Source: Magnetococcales bacterium (lineage in GTDB: Bacteria > Pseudomonadota > Magnetococcia > Magnetococcales > Magnetaquicoccaceae). Taken from it: 64,000 bases of DNA. This document shows positions 49,901-59,025 of the stretch, one piece after another. The stretch covers positions 62,001 through 126,000 of the forward strand of contig JADGAZ010000006.1 of NCBI GenBank assembly GCA_015231755.1, in the 5' to 3' direction. The position numbers were made by a program, and so were the translations under genes. Under the pieces are notes generated by a model. The model worked only from the letters and a program-made list of their open reading frames with translations. It had not been told where the DNA came from and did no database searches. Positions within the stretch are counted from its first letter, which is position 1. The number at the start of each line of letters is the position of its first letter.

Positions 49901-52900
49901 TGGAAGGAACTTCCTGGAACGATACCCTGCTGGATGGCGGCGATGGGGCGGACTGGCTCCACTTCGGTTACAATGGCCAGTATTCGGGCGTCACTTTTTC
50001 GTTGGCCGATGCCACGGCGCTGCACTTCGAGAATCTTTTCGGCTCCGAGTCCGGCGATACCCTGACCGGTGATGCCAACGACAATGAAATCCGTGGGGCT
50101 GCGGGTTCGGATTACCTGATGGGTGGCGCGGGTAACGATACGTTGTATGGGGATCAAGGTCCCACGTCCGAGTACTGGAACGATTATATCTATTATTACA
50201 ATCTGACCTACTGGAGCTATGGCGCCTCCGGAGATGACGTGCTCAATGGCGGCAAGGGCTCGGATATCTTGGCCGGCGGCGGTGGGCAGGACACTTTTGT
50301 GCTGGATGCCAGCGTGGTGGGTCAGGCCGGTGGCAAATTCGTCATCGATGGCAGCGATACCATCACCGATTTTGATGTCACTCAAGATGTGATCGATCTG
50401 GCGGGTGTGCTGACCGGTTTGGGCTATACGGGCACCACGCCCTTTACTGCCGGTTGGCTCAAATTAGAGCAGGTGGACACCAATGCGGTCATCCGGGTGG
50501 ATGTGAGTGGTCTGGGAACCGATTATTCCACCACTCTGCTCACCTTGAACAACGTCACCACCAGCGATGCATCCAGCAGAATCTTGTTGGGGGTCGCCAA
50601 CAAGGTGATGAACGGAGATCAGTCCGCCAATACGTTGCAAGGCGGTCTCGGTGACGACACCCTCTCCGGTCTGGGGGGTAACGACACCCTGTCCGGTGAT
50701 TACGGCAACGATCAACTCCTGGGCGGTGCGGGCAATGATGCCTTGTCCGGCAACACCGGGAATGATTCTCTGTATGGCGGAGATGGATCGGATTCTCTGT
50801 ATGGCGGATCGGGCAACGATCTGCTGGATGGCGGCTCGGATGGCAGCACGGACTATCTGTCTGGCGGGGAGGGTGACGACCTGTTGATCGGTCAGGGAAC
50901 CCTCTCGGGAGAAGGGGGCAACGACAGCCTGAGGGGCAGTGGCTGGCTGCATGGCGGCGCAGGCGACGATTTCGTGTTGGGTGGCGATGGCTCCGATACC
51001 CTGATTGGCGGGGCCGGTTCGGATACGTTGAACGGTGGATTGGGCAACGATACGTTTGTCATGGATTCGTCGTCGTTGCGCGTCGAGTACGGGTACAATC
51101 AGGAATCGGTCTGGAACGAGACCGTCACGGTGGATGGCGTCGACCGCATCGAGGATTTCTCCGCGGGAGATACCCTGGATCTGAGTGGTCTGCTCAGTGC
51201 CGTTGGTTATTCCGGCAACAATCCCTTCGGGGATGGTTGGCTGACGGCTGTGCAGGTCGGCACCGATACCGAAATCCGGATGGATCTGACAGGAACCGGC
51301 AAGAATTTTTCCTCCACTGTGGTTGTGCTGAGTCATGTCACCCCGCTGGATCTGGTGACTGGCCTGCTGCCCGGTGGGCCAGTGGTCACCGTGGTTTTGC
51401 AAGGGGATGCGGCTGCCAACATCCTGAAGGGTGGTGTTGGGGATGATACGATTGCCGGTGCGGGTGGTGATGACCAGATCACGGGTGGCGCCGGCAACGA
51501 TCTGTTGTCCGGGGATTCCGGCAATGACACGCTGTACGGCAATAACGGCAACGACACCCTGAACGGCGGTTACGGCCAGGATTCCCTGTATGGCGGTGCG
51601 GGGAACGATATCCTGGAAGGAGGGGATGTCGGTTATGGCTATAATTACTATTATGGCTATTACAATGGAGACTCCCTGTATGGCGAGGCGGGTGATGACA
51701 CCCTGACCGGTTATGGTTCTCTTTCCGGTGGAGACGGTCGGGATATCCTGAATGGCTCCGGGTATTTGTCCGGTGGCGCCGGGGATGACACCCTGACCGG
51801 AAATGGATCGCTGTATGGTGATGACGGGAACGATATTCTGGTGGCCTCCGATGGGGACGACAGCTTGAACGGTGGAGCCGGTTCGGACACCCTCACCGGC
51901 GGTGAGGGGACCGATACCTTTATCCTGGATTGGAACAGCATGGTTTATGACTATGCCCTCTCCAAGTATGTGGTCAGCGGCAGCGACACGATTACCGATT
52001 TTACCGTGGGTGACCGGCTGGATGTGACCGGGATCCTGAATCACGCGGGCTACAATGGTTCCAATCCTTTTGCCGACGGGTGGTTGCGGGCCGAGCAGGA
52101 GGGCAGCGACTTGGTGATCCTCCTGGACCCCAAGGGAACCGGTCTTGATTTCACGACCAGGCTGGTGACGTTGAAAAACGTGACCGTCCAGGATCTGCTG
52201 CTCAACATGTTGCCGGGTGGACCGATCCTCAACATGAATCTGACCGGGGACGCGGGTGCCAATACCCTGACCAGCGGCAGCGGCAGTGATACCCTGGCGG
52301 GCCTGTCGGGGGATGACAACCTGACGGCCGGGTCCGGTGACGATACCCTCATCGGGGGATCGGGCAATGACACGCTGCATGGCGATGCGGGCAATGATCA
52401 ACTGTCGGGTGGATATGGTTCGGATTATCTGTATGGCGGTGCGGGCAACGATACCCTGGATGGTGGCGGATTTGGATACAATTCCTATTATGGTTATGGG
52501 GATCAACTGTATGGGGAAGATGGGGACGATACCCTGACCGGTTACGGTACGTTGTCGGGGGGGGCGGGCAATGACACTCTGAACGGCATTGGCACCTTGT
52601 ATGGTGGAGACGGCAACGACACCCTGACCGGCAATGGTTCCCTGTACGGAGAAGCCGGTGATGATACCCTGATCGCCAGCGGCGGGGATGATACCCTCAA
52701 CGGCGGAGCCGGTTCCGACACCCTGACCGGTGGTGATGGTTCGGATACCTTCGTGATGGATTGGGGGACGGCTACTTATGATTACACGTTGTCCAAATAC
52801 GTGGTCAGCGGGAGTGATACCATTACCGATTTCACCCTGGGCGACCGGTTGAATCTGTCGGGTGTGTTGAATCAGTTGGGTTATTACGGTTCCAATCCCT

Positions 52901-55900
52901 TTGGAGAAGGATGGTTGCGGACCGAGCAATCGGGCAGCGATCTGTTGATCCGTCTGGACTCCACCGGAGCCGGCACCGATTATTCCGTTATCCTGGTCAC
53001 CCTGAAAGGGGTCACCCAGTCCGATCTGGCGGGAGCCTTGTTGCCGGCGGGTCCGGTGATCGATCTGACGTTGACCGGGGATCGGGGCAGCAACAGCCTG
53101 ACGGGTGACGCGGGCAACGATATCCTGACCGGTCTGGGGGGGAATGATACCCTGACCGGCAACGCGGGCAACGATACCCTTCTGGGCGGATTCGGCACCG
53201 ATTACCTGTATGGCGGTGCGGGGGATGACACCCTGGATGGTGGCTCCGAGAATGCCGGGGATATCCTGTATGGGGAAGCCGGCAACGACACCATGACGGG
53301 TCATGGGTATCTGTATGGTGGCGCGGGCAATGACACCTTAAGTGGCAGTGGCACCCTGTATGGCGAAGCGGGCCAGGATATTCTGAACGGCAGCGGTCAG
53401 TTGTACGGTGGAGCCGGCAACGATACCCTGACGGGCAGCGGTGGGGATGATCAACTGAGCGGTGAGGGCGGTTCGGACACGCTGACCGGTGGTGGGGGAT
53501 CGGATGTCTTTTATATGGACGGGTCTTCCTTCACCTATGATTACACCCTGGGCAAATATGTGGTGGACGGCAGCGATACCATCACCGACTTTGCCATCGG
53601 GGACAAACTGGATCTGTCTGGTGCGTTGAGCCGTTTGGGTTATTACGGCAGCAGTCCCTTTGCGGACGGATGGGTCAAGGCCGAACAGGTGGGGAGCGAT
53701 CTGGTGATCCGCGTGGATCCGACCGGATCGGGCACCAATTACAGCGTCACCCTGGTCACGTTGAACAACATGACCTCGGATGCGCTGGTGGGCGGTGTCG
53801 TGCCGGGTGGCCCGGTGACCAGTCAGGTGCTCAACGGTGATTGGCAGGGCAATATCCTGACCGGCGACAACGGCAACGACACGCTGAACGGATTTGGCGG
53901 GAACGATACCCTCACGGGCGGAGGCGGCGCGGATACCCTGAATGGCGGCGGTGGCAACGACACCCTGTACGGGAACGCCGGCAACGACACCCTGAATGGG
54001 GGGTATGGCTCGGATTATGTGTACGGTGGAGCGGGTGACGATACCATCGTCGGCGGTGGCGGGAACAATGCGGATGTCCTGTATGGCGAGGCCGGCAACG
54101 ATACGATCGGTGGTCAAGGCAGTCTGTACGGTGGCGACGGAGACGATCATCTCACCGGCAACGGAGTGCTGTATGGCGAGGGCGGCAACGACACCTTGAC
54201 CGGAAGCGGATCCCTGTCCGGCGGTGTCGGCAACGATACCCTGACGGCCTTTGGAGGAGATGACTCCCTGAATGGCGAGGGCGGCTCGGACACCCTGACC
54301 GGTGGAGACGGTGCCGACTCGTTCACCATGGATTGGTACAGCATCACCTATGATTATACGCTGGGCAAATATGTGGTGGATGGCAGCGACATCATCACCG
54401 ATTTCGGGGTGGGGGATTCCCTCAATCTGTCCGGTGCGTTGAGTCGGGTGGGGTATTACAGCTCCAATCCCTTCGGGGCCGGGTGGCTCAAGGCGGAACA
54501 GGTGGGGAGTGACACCCAGATCCTCATCGACATGACGGGACAAGGGACCAACTATTCGGGTCTGCTGGTCACGTTGCAGAATGTGGCGGCCACCAATTTG
54601 CTCACGGGTTCGATGTCCGGTGGCATTTTGAAATACGTTGCCGGAGACGGCTCCGAACTGGGCACCACGGTAACCGGCACCACGGGCAACGATACCTTGC
54701 ACGGCTGGGCCGGCAACGACACGCTGTCGGGTGGCAACGGGGATGATACCCTTTATGGGGATTCCGGCAACGATACCCTGAACGGCGAAGCGGGTCAGGA
54801 TACTGTGTCGGGGGGATACGGCTCGGATACCCTGTATGGCGGCGCGGACAACGACACCTTGAACGGTGGCGATGATGGCAGCACCGACTATCTGTATGGT
54901 GAAGCGGGTGATGACGCGTTGACCGGTCATGGGTATCTGTACGGTGGCATCGGCAACGATACCCTGATCGGCCATGGTCAGTTGTCCGGTGATGCGGGCA
55001 ATGACCATTTGACCGGATCCGGCACCCTCACCGGTGGAGACGGGGACGACACCCTGACGGGTGCGGATGGGGACGACAGCCTGACGGGTGGTGCCGGTGC
55101 GGACACCCTCACCGGTGGCGCGGGAACCGATACCTTCACGCTGGATTGGTATTCGGTCACTTATAACAGTACCTCGTCCAGTTATGTCGTGGATGGCAGC
55201 GACGTGATCACCGATTTTTCCATCGACGACAAACTCGATTTGAGCGGCGCGTTGAATCATATCGGTTGTTACAGCGCCAATCCCTTCGTGGATGGCTGGT
55301 TGCAGGCCGATCTGGTGGGAACCGATCTGATCATCCGTGTGGATTTGAACGGGGGCGGGGATTCCTACTCCGCCACGCTGGTCACCTTGAACAACATCTC
55401 GTCCCTGACGGCATTGGGAAGCATTCTGCCTGGCGGTCCGGTGATCGATCGGGTGCTGGATGGCACCGGTGGGAACGATACTCTGACCGGGGGCAGTGGC
55501 AGCGATACCATCACCGGTTTCGGGGGCAATGACACCCTCACCGGCAATGAAGGCAATGACACCCTGTCCGCTGGTTCCGGCAACGATACGGTGTATGGCA
55601 ACGGGGGCAATGACACCCTCACGGGTGGATATGGCGTGGATACCCTGTATGGTGGCGCGGGCAACGACACCCTGGATGGGGGGAATGACATCAGCAACGA
55701 TACCCTCTATGGCGAGGCCGGGGACGATACCCTGACTGGCAACGGTTATCTGTATGGTGGCGATGGCAACGACAGTCTGACTGGCACGGGCCACCTCTAC
55801 GGAGATGCCGGCAACGATACCTTGACCGGCAGCGGTACCCTTTCGGGTGGCGCGGGTACCGATACCCTGGTGGGCGGGGGTGGCGATGATACCCTAAGCG

Positions 55901-58900
55901 GGGATGCGGGCTCGGATACCCTGACGGGTGGAGGGGGAGCCGATACCTTTGTCATGGATTGGTATAGCATGCAGTATAATTATACCTTGTCCAGATATGT
56001 GGTGGATGCGGATGTGATCACCGACTTTTCCCTTGGGGACAAGCTCGATCTGTCGGGTATCATCTACAATCTTGGTTATTACGGCAACACCCCCTTTGAG
56101 GATGGCTGGTTGCAGGCCGAACAGGTGGGCAACGATCTGCTGATTCGGTTGGATCCCAACGGGGGGGGAGACGGTTATACGGATCTTTTGGTCACCTTGC
56201 AGAATGTCTCCTCGGTGGATGTGTTGGACGGCGTGTTGCCGGGAGGCCCGTCGGTTGACCGGATCCTCACCGGGGACGGCAAGAACAACACCCTGGTGGG
56301 TGGCAGCGGCAAGGATATTCTGTCGGGTCTGGGAGGAAACGATGACCTGACGGGCAATAACGGGGATGACACCCTTTCCGGTGGGGCCGGCAACGATACG
56401 TTGCGCGGCAATGGCGGCAATGACACCCTTTCCGGCGGATACGGCACCGATTATCTGTACGGCGGCGATGGAAACGACACCCTTGCCGGCGGAAGCGATG
56501 GCAATTGGGAATATCTGTATGGCGAGGCGGGGAACGATAGCCTGGAAGGTTATGGCAACCTCAGTGGTGGCAATGGAAACGATACCCTGCAAGGCAGCGG
56601 CTACCTGTACGGGGATGACGGTGATGATACCCTGACCGGCAGCGGGACTCTGGCTGGCGGTTATGGCTCCGACACGCTGGTGGGATCGGATGGGGATGAT
56701 TCCCTGAACGGTGGTCAGGGTTCGGATACCTTGACCGGTGGCGCTGGAAAAGACACGTTCACCATGGACTGGTCGGCGTTGCAGTATGATTACACCCTGG
56801 CCCGGTATGTGGTGGACAGCGATGTCATCACCGACTTCGCCGCCGAGGATCGACTTGATCTGTCGGGCGTGTTGTCGAATTTCGGTTATTACGGCACCAC
56901 GCCTTTCGGGGATGGTTGGCTCAAGGCCGAACAGGTGGGCAACGATCTGGTCATTCGGCTGGATGCCAACGGCGGTGGCGACAACTTTGCCGACACCGTG
57001 GTGACCCTGCTCAATGCCACACCGCTCACGATCCTGGCCAGCATTCTGCCGGGTGGACCGGTGGTGAATCAGACCCTGACCGGCGACGCCGGCAACAACA
57101 CCTTGGTGGGTGGCAGTGGCAATGACACCCTTTCCGGACTGGGTGGCAATGATGACCTGACGGGCAACGACGGGGACGACACCCTGACGGGAGGAGGGGG
57201 CAACGATACGCTCCGGGGGAATGGGGGGGCGGATACCCTGTCCGGTGGATTCGGTTCGGATTCGTTGTATGGCGGCCTGGGCAACGATACCTTGAGCGGC
57301 GGTACCGATGGCAGTTGGGATGCGATGTATGGGGAGGACGGGGATGACACCGTAATCGGCCTGGGTTATCTGTATGCCGGCGCGGGCAACGATACCTTGC
57401 AAGGCGGCGGTTATCTGTACGGCGAAAACGGCAATGACACCCTCAGTGGCCGAGGCTATCTGAACGGAGGGGATGGGAACGATGTTCTGATCGGCTCCGA
57501 TGGGGAAGATTCCCTGCGAGGAGATCGGGGGTCGGATACCCTGACCGGTGGCGCGGGAGCGGATCTGTTCGTCATGGATGGTTCCCTGCTGCTGTACGAT
57601 TATACCCTTTCCCGTTATGTTGTCGACGGCAGCGACACCATCACCGACTTCACCGCCGAAGACCGGCTCGATCTGTCGGGAGTGTTGCAGAATTATGGGT
57701 ATTACGGTTCCAATCCCTTCGGAGAAGGGTGGCTCAAGGCCGAACAGGTGGGGACGGATCTGGTGATCCGTCTGGATTACAACGGGGGTGGGGACCATTA
57801 TGCGGATACCCTGGTCACGTTGCAGAATGTCAGCCTGGATGTTCTGGCCACCAGCATCCTGCCGGGCAGTGTGCAGGTGAACTACAGCCAGACCTCCGCC
57901 AGCGATCATTTCGTGGGCAACGGATTGGATACCCATTATTTCTGGGATCAGAACAGCACCTTTGCCGGCAATGACTCCATTCAGGATTCCGGGGGGCATG
58001 ACGCGTTGCAGTTCGGGAATCTGCACGATGTGGCCATGCGCATCGGAACCTCCACCACCGCCGGTTCCGACAATCTGCTGGTGCAAATCGATACCGGCAT
58101 CCTGCCTGCCGGGGGGGGAACGGCTTCGTTGACCTTTGCCGCGCCGGAGAGTCAGATCGATCTGGCTCGCAGCATCGAGGAGATTCAGGCCACGGATGGG
58201 GCGCTCAACAGTTCGGGCAGTTCATCGTCGGTGAAAATGTACGATGTGGCTCCAGGTACCGGTCCCGCCGGGATCACGGCGGATCATCCGGCTTATGTGG
58301 TGGTGGGTGACGCGGGCAACGATCGTTTGGATGTGAGCGGGTTGCATGATGCCCAATATACCCTGGTGTTGGGACGCGCCGGCAACGATACCCTGGTGGG
58401 ATCGGCGGGTCAGGATACCCTGGTGGGGGGCGTTGGCGATGACCTGCTCCAAGGCGGCGAGGGCCAGGATACCTTGACCGGTGGCGCGGGTGCGGATGTG
58501 TTCCATTACGGCAGCGTCGCCGAGGGTTCCGGATCGTTTTCGTTGGTGGATCAGATCACCGACTTCACGCCGGGACAAGACAAGATCCGCTTGATGGACA
58601 GTGGGTTCGGATCGATTCAGTCCCAGGCTGGTGGCAAGTTGACCGAAGGGGTCAATTATGTGGAGATCGCCTATTCGGCGGCCTCTGTGAACGACCTGCA
58701 AACCGCCATGCAGAATGGGGTGTTGGATGGACTGGCCAAGAGTGCCGGCGTGGCTGGGGGGACGGATTATCTGGCTTTTCTGACTTTTACCGACAACGAT
58801 GGGGGAACGGACAGTGGGCAATGTCTATTGTATGACGCCGATGCCAATGCCGCCGGGGGTGTGACGGTACTGGCCGAGTTGCCCCATGTGACGGCGACGC

Positions 58901-58932
58901 AATTCTCCCATACGGATGTGACGTTTGGTTGA
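43936..58932 (+). CDS. Giant type I-secreted FecR/Ig-like/RTX surface protein (4,998 residues)
   Basis: Domains in order: N-terminal ~115-residue module typical of large T1SS proteins (GADLMLRGTGEHAGQSVVIPGYF); FecR domain about 116-255 (TVDSVKGEAVV, FKTPVAEIGIRGTT); Lys-Asp-Gly-Glu linker 327-404; a dockerin/Sdr-like segment about 560-680 (GARVYIDVNKDGV, NPLTTLV); five Ig-like repeats about 770-1392, the fifth interrupted by a ~150-residue beta-sandwich-like domain; two cadherin-like repeats about 1393-1625; then RTX nonapeptides (GGxGNDTLx) to about 4645, organised in roughly ten ~270-residue modules. The C-terminal region (about 4645-4998) with a final RTX block and DFTPGQDKIRL is a probable T1SS signal. 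It should bind calcium outside the cell and act in adhesion or as a surface layer. There is no classical signal peptide. Export genes follow directly. Confidence 0.9.
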   Translation: MAKRIELTPFRPLNIDSQVLDRAHEGSRIVVPGDDMMLRAEFQRQGADLMLRGTGEHAGQSVVIPGYFSLTTPPDLLTSAGARITGDLATRLAGPLVPGVYAEAAASPGQTGIGTVDSVKGEAVVIRSGVQIPITQGMALLEGDIVQTGAKGSVGLIYADKSTVALGDNGRLVIESMQFDPAAGTGKSSTNVVQGVFTFTSGAVAKLGPNNMVFKTPVAEIGIRGTTVAGQAQAEGKENTITLLQDADGGVGQISVTNSAGTQVLSQINQTTTVKSYSAPPAQPYIMPASQIAQRYGSATQSLPPPQVIPTTTKSDDKRAGEAAADKKDGEGKKDGEGKKDGEGQKEGEGKKDGEGQKEGEGKKDGEGKKEGEGDGKKDGEGKKEGEGDGKKDGELPKDGEHKGDAKVGTEGATKDGSGLTGGDPQHAGDPVNLGAGDPGMHPGAESQKTGSQGAEATPPAQAPMFTPVINTSAVVPGTTLPVPGTGTTLGGTPGATSGGTSGGGTALETIQTAINNSLAAGQNAVQSPTGVQQSTPPATPIIPVVTNPQTQTPTQTGEARSFKVADDYIVGARVYIDVNKDGVAQENEFVGTTGSGGTISFTSSLQGNIIAVGGVNEQTGISNTMVLRAASGSSIVNPLTTLVQELSEQQPQGSEPTLAENTVKTMLGLPNSVNLSTFDPLSTPSDANAVTVQKAIAQIVTLAISSTSSDAAVDALTTAISNSTGADPIDLASEAVLTEIFPTTVLTSAVLPQVLVAINTIKNATSMSDLSDHDPTGSVVISGSATQGQTLSVSNTLEDADGLGTVSYRWLADGVAIAGETGSTLKLTQSQVNKVITAQAVYTDARGQSESVTSDGTGQVANVNDDPTGKPIISGTAQLDQTLTVNTASLADVDGLGSLHYQWYAGDQAISGATSSSLVLTETTVGKVVTVQVSYTDLQGTSESLTSSGTDAVVDPNNHAPTGSVTISGTPVEDGTLTVANTLADSDGLGTITYQWMANGSSILGATGDSLLLTQSHVGKVITVKALYTDENGFPESVTSAATGTVANINDAPTGEPVIVGTATQGHTLSVNHAAIADPDGLGVLNYQWYAGGEAVSGATGSSLLLTQSQVGKVMTVEVRYTDLQGTAESLISAGSATVADANDAPTGSVVILGATGSGSQYASAVHDFSSQWSTGSWSASQVLGAPNTFGYGDISTSWAPSPSNAGIEHVTVLFDTPVHATGATIRETYGNGFVTRIDAMDLEGVLHTVWNGVDPSQPGQPVDFQANWSATEFLVKGLKVYVDTAHNSSAWEEIDAIQLHSGDRIAEGQTLNATHTLADLDGIDTSTLAYQWLANGNPIDGATGETLLLSAAEVGKVIQVKVSYTDGAGNLEHVTSDPTSMVADVNDPPTATGMDTAESLNEGAPAFSLHDIVVTDADPGEIITVTLTLSNAQAGDLSTATAGTSTSHFDGTTWSATGSVEDVNVLLSGVNFIPDANWAQDFSISTMVTDDFVILNGTKSVTVTPVNDAPTVANLNAVVGITPETAVYDLPNLIIQDVDSSQVTATLTLPQGVGGTLSTGTSNGVTSTFSGSIWSASGAIADVNTLLAGVTFTPGTGLTQTVQIAVSVSDGVAEAVTGFLGLRTILQGTYGNDTLTAPNADGWVIQGLDGNDTLTGGGGADTLDGGSGDDLLDGAAGADILKGGNGNDLFVIGPAPGGPELSKADVIQDFSPQSDRIGLNGTLTYSDLSLTQGDGVNAGDTLVRLASGGDILAILQGVTATDLNALHFIRMTQTPLTVIGTSGDDLLTGGMGNDTFDGFGGNDSLHAAGGNDLIRVSDKSGAFLDHINGGGGFDTLSVQYAGMTDLNSFVSRSFTNGTHLWTDANGGAISFKNIEAVQVGEHTYQIGQTAPNNSMSSIGSSGYFLYSTETNQAILYDGGLSYNAFNAPLFFPGSPVSTTIIGTSDDDLIRGTTGADTITTGAGRDFVRPGPGADTVRLEGDNDVLFLEGTSWNDTLLDGGDGADWLHFGYNGQYSGVTFSLADATALHFENLFGSESGDTLTGDANDNEIRGAAGSDYLMGGAGNDTLYGDQGPTSEYWNDYIYYYNLTYWSYGASGDDVLNGGKGSDILAGGGGQDTFVLDASVVGQAGGKFVIDGSDTITDFDVTQDVIDLAGVLTGLGYTGTTPFTAGWLKLEQVDTNAVIRVDVSGLGTDYSTTLLTLNNVTTSDASSRILLGVANKVMNGDQSANTLQGGLGDDTLSGLGGNDTLSGDYGNDQLLGGAGNDALSGNTGNDSLYGGDGSDSLYGGSGNDLLDGGSDGSTDYLSGGEGDDLLIGQGTLSGEGGNDSLRGSGWLHGGAGDDFVLGGDGSDTLIGGAGSDTLNGGLGNDTFVMDSSSLRVEYGYNQESVWNETVTVDGVDRIEDFSAGDTLDLSGLLSAVGYSGNNPFGDGWLTAVQVGTDTEIRMDLTGTGKNFSSTVVVLSHVTPLDLVTGLLPGGPVVTVVLQGDAAANILKGGVGDDTIAGAGGDDQITGGAGNDLLSGDSGNDTLYGNNGNDTLNGGYGQDSLYGGAGNDILEGGDVGYGYNYYYGYYNGDSLYGEAGDDTLTGYGSLSGGDGRDILNGSGYLSGGAGDDTLTGNGSLYGDDGNDILVASDGDDSLNGGAGSDTLTGGEGTDTFILDWNSMVYDYALSKYVVSGSDTITDFTVGDRLDVTGILNHAGYNGSNPFADGWLRAEQEGSDLVILLDPKGTGLDFTTRLVTLKNVTVQDLLLNMLPGGPILNMNLTGDAGANTLTSGSGSDTLAGLSGDDNLTAGSGDDTLIGGSGNDTLHGDAGNDQLSGGYGSDYLYGGAGNDTLDGGGFGYNSYYGYGDQLYGEDGDDTLTGYGTLSGGAGNDTLNGIGTLYGGDGNDTLTGNGSLYGEAGDDTLIASGGDDTLNGGAGSDTLTGGDGSDTFVMDWGTATYDYTLSKYVVSGSDTITDFTLGDRLNLSGVLNQLGYYGSNPFGEGWLRTEQSGSDLLIRLDSTGAGTDYSVILVTLKGVTQSDLAGALLPAGPVIDLTLTGDRGSNSLTGDAGNDILTGLGGNDTLTGNAGNDTLLGGFGTDYLYGGAGDDTLDGGSENAGDILYGEAGNDTMTGHGYLYGGAGNDTLSGSGTLYGEAGQDILNGSGQLYGGAGNDTLTGSGGDDQLSGEGGSDTLTGGGGSDVFYMDGSSFTYDYTLGKYVVDGSDTITDFAIGDKLDLSGALSRLGYYGSSPFADGWVKAEQVGSDLVIRVDPTGSGTNYSVTLVTLNNMTSDALVGGVVPGGPVTSQVLNGDWQGNILTGDNGNDTLNGFGGNDTLTGGGGADTLNGGGGNDTLYGNAGNDTLNGGYGSDYVYGGAGDDTIVGGGGNNADVLYGEAGNDTIGGQGSLYGGDGDDHLTGNGVLYGEGGNDTLTGSGSLSGGVGNDTLTAFGGDDSLNGEGGSDTLTGGDGADSFTMDWYSITYDYTLGKYVVDGSDIITDFGVGDSLNLSGALSRVGYYSSNPFGAGWLKAEQVGSDTQILIDMTGQGTNYSGLLVTLQNVAATNLLTGSMSGGILKYVAGDGSELGTTVTGTTGNDTLHGWAGNDTLSGGNGDDTLYGDSGNDTLNGEAGQDTVSGGYGSDTLYGGADNDTLNGGDDGSTDYLYGEAGDDALTGHGYLYGGIGNDTLIGHGQLSGDAGNDHLTGSGTLTGGDGDDTLTGADGDDSLTGGAGADTLTGGAGTDTFTLDWYSVTYNSTSSSYVVDGSDVITDFSIDDKLDLSGALNHIGCYSANPFVDGWLQADLVGTDLIIRVDLNGGGDSYSATLVTLNNISSLTALGSILPGGPVIDRVLDGTGGNDTLTGGSGSDTITGFGGNDTLTGNEGNDTLSAGSGNDTVYGNGGNDTLTGGYGVDTLYGGAGNDTLDGGNDISNDTLYGEAGDDTLTGNGYLYGGDGNDSLTGTGHLYGDAGNDTLTGSGTLSGGAGTDTLVGGGGDDTLSGDAGSDTLTGGGGADTFVMDWYSMQYNYTLSRYVVDADVITDFSLGDKLDLSGIIYNLGYYGNTPFEDGWLQAEQVGNDLLIRLDPNGGGDGYTDLLVTLQNVSSVDVLDGVLPGGPSVDRILTGDGKNNTLVGGSGKDILSGLGGNDDLTGNNGDDTLSGGAGNDTLRGNGGNDTLSGGYGTDYLYGGDGNDTLAGGSDGNWEYLYGEAGNDSLEGYGNLSGGNGNDTLQGSGYLYGDDGDDTLTGSGTLAGGYGSDTLVGSDGDDSLNGGQGSDTLTGGAGKDTFTMDWSALQYDYTLARYVVDSDVITDFAAEDRLDLSGVLSNFGYYGTTPFGDGWLKAEQVGNDLVIRLDANGGGDNFADTVVTLLNATPLTILASILPGGPVVNQTLTGDAGNNTLVGGSGNDTLSGLGGNDDLTGNDGDDTLTGGGGNDTLRGNGGADTLSGGFGSDSLYGGLGNDTLSGGTDGSWDAMYGEDGDDTVIGLGYLYAGAGNDTLQGGGYLYGENGNDTLSGRGYLNGGDGNDVLIGSDGEDSLRGDRGSDTLTGGAGADLFVMDGSLLLYDYTLSRYVVDGSDTITDFTAEDRLDLSGVLQNYGYYGSNPFGEGWLKAEQVGTDLVIRLDYNGGGDHYADTLVTLQNVSLDVLATSILPGSVQVNYSQTSASDHFVGNGLDTHYFWDQNSTFAGNDSIQDSGGHDALQFGNLHDVAMRIGTSTTAGSDNLLVQIDTGILPAGGGTASLTFAAPESQIDLARSIEEIQATDGALNSSGSSSSVKMYDVAPGTGPAGITADHPAYVVVGDAGNDRLDVSGLHDAQYTLVLGRAGNDTLVGSAGQDTLVGGVGDDLLQGGEGQDTLTGGAGADVFHYGSVAEGSGSFSLVDQITDFTPGQDKIRLMDSGFGSIQSQAGGKLTEGVNYVEIAYSAASVNDLQTAMQNGVLDGLAKSAGVAGGTDYLAFLTFTDNDGGTDSGQCLLYDADANAAGGVTVLAELPHVTATQFSHTDVTFG
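44914..45147 (+). repeat. Low-complexity KKDGEG/QKEGEG repeat within the giant gene
   Basis: About a dozen hexa- to octapeptide units of K/Q-K-D/E-G-E-G(-D-G), coded by A/G-rich tracts. A strongly charged, disordered linker separates the FecR region from the extracellular repeats. Confidence 0.9.
46246..48110 (+). repeat. Ig-like repeats (about 95 residues each) with one interrupted copy
   Basis: Four full copies of the pattern PTGxxxIxGxAxQxxTLxV...DxDGLGxxxYQWxAxGxxIxGATG...VGKVxTVxVxYTD, at about 46246, 46530, 46815 and 47095. A fifth starts at about 47370, is interrupted at 47407-47855 by an unrelated domain, and resumes at RIAEGQTLNATHTLADLDG. Confidence 0.85.
48820..57870 (+). repeat. 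RTX region with about ten tandem ~270-residue higher-order modules
   Basis: Within the RTX nonapeptides, a conserved end-block (DTFxMDW...YDYTLxKYVVDGSDTITDF..GDxLDLSG...GYYGxNPFxDGWLxAEQVG..L.IR.D..G.G..Y...LVTL.NV...LPGGP) recurs near 50290, 51050, 51910, 52750, 53500, 54320, 55130, 55940, 56750 and 57560. Spacing is close to 810 bp over most of the run, showing tandem duplication of whole modules. Confidence 0.88.
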
Positions 58933-58957
58933 CGGGGGGTCGGTTTTTCGGTACAAA

Positions 58958-58979
58958 CTTTGCAAAGTACTTTATAAAG
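58958..58979. promoter_or_regulatory. Two adjacent 10-bp palindromes before the TolC-like gene
   Basis: CTTTGCAAAG (58958-58967) and CTTTATAAAG (58970-58979) are perfect palindromes separated by two bases, in the 93-base gap before the exporter genes. Possible operator or promoter element; no regulator known. Confidence 0.35.
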
Positions 58980-59025
58980 GGTATTTTGCTTTACTGGCCA
59001 TGACCAGCAAGAAGGAGTTGTCTCC

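Noticed and set aside
47917-55794. Very long minus-strand open frames opposite the RTX gene
   Set aside because: They are repetitive mirror images of the GGxGxDxL codons, with no start sites or family motifs. They arise from the biased composition of the sense gene.
46246-57870. Dense short repeats that could suggest a CRISPR array or satellite DNA
   Set aside because: Units are in-frame protein repeats with codon-position variation; there are no constant repeats with unique spacers and no cas genes.
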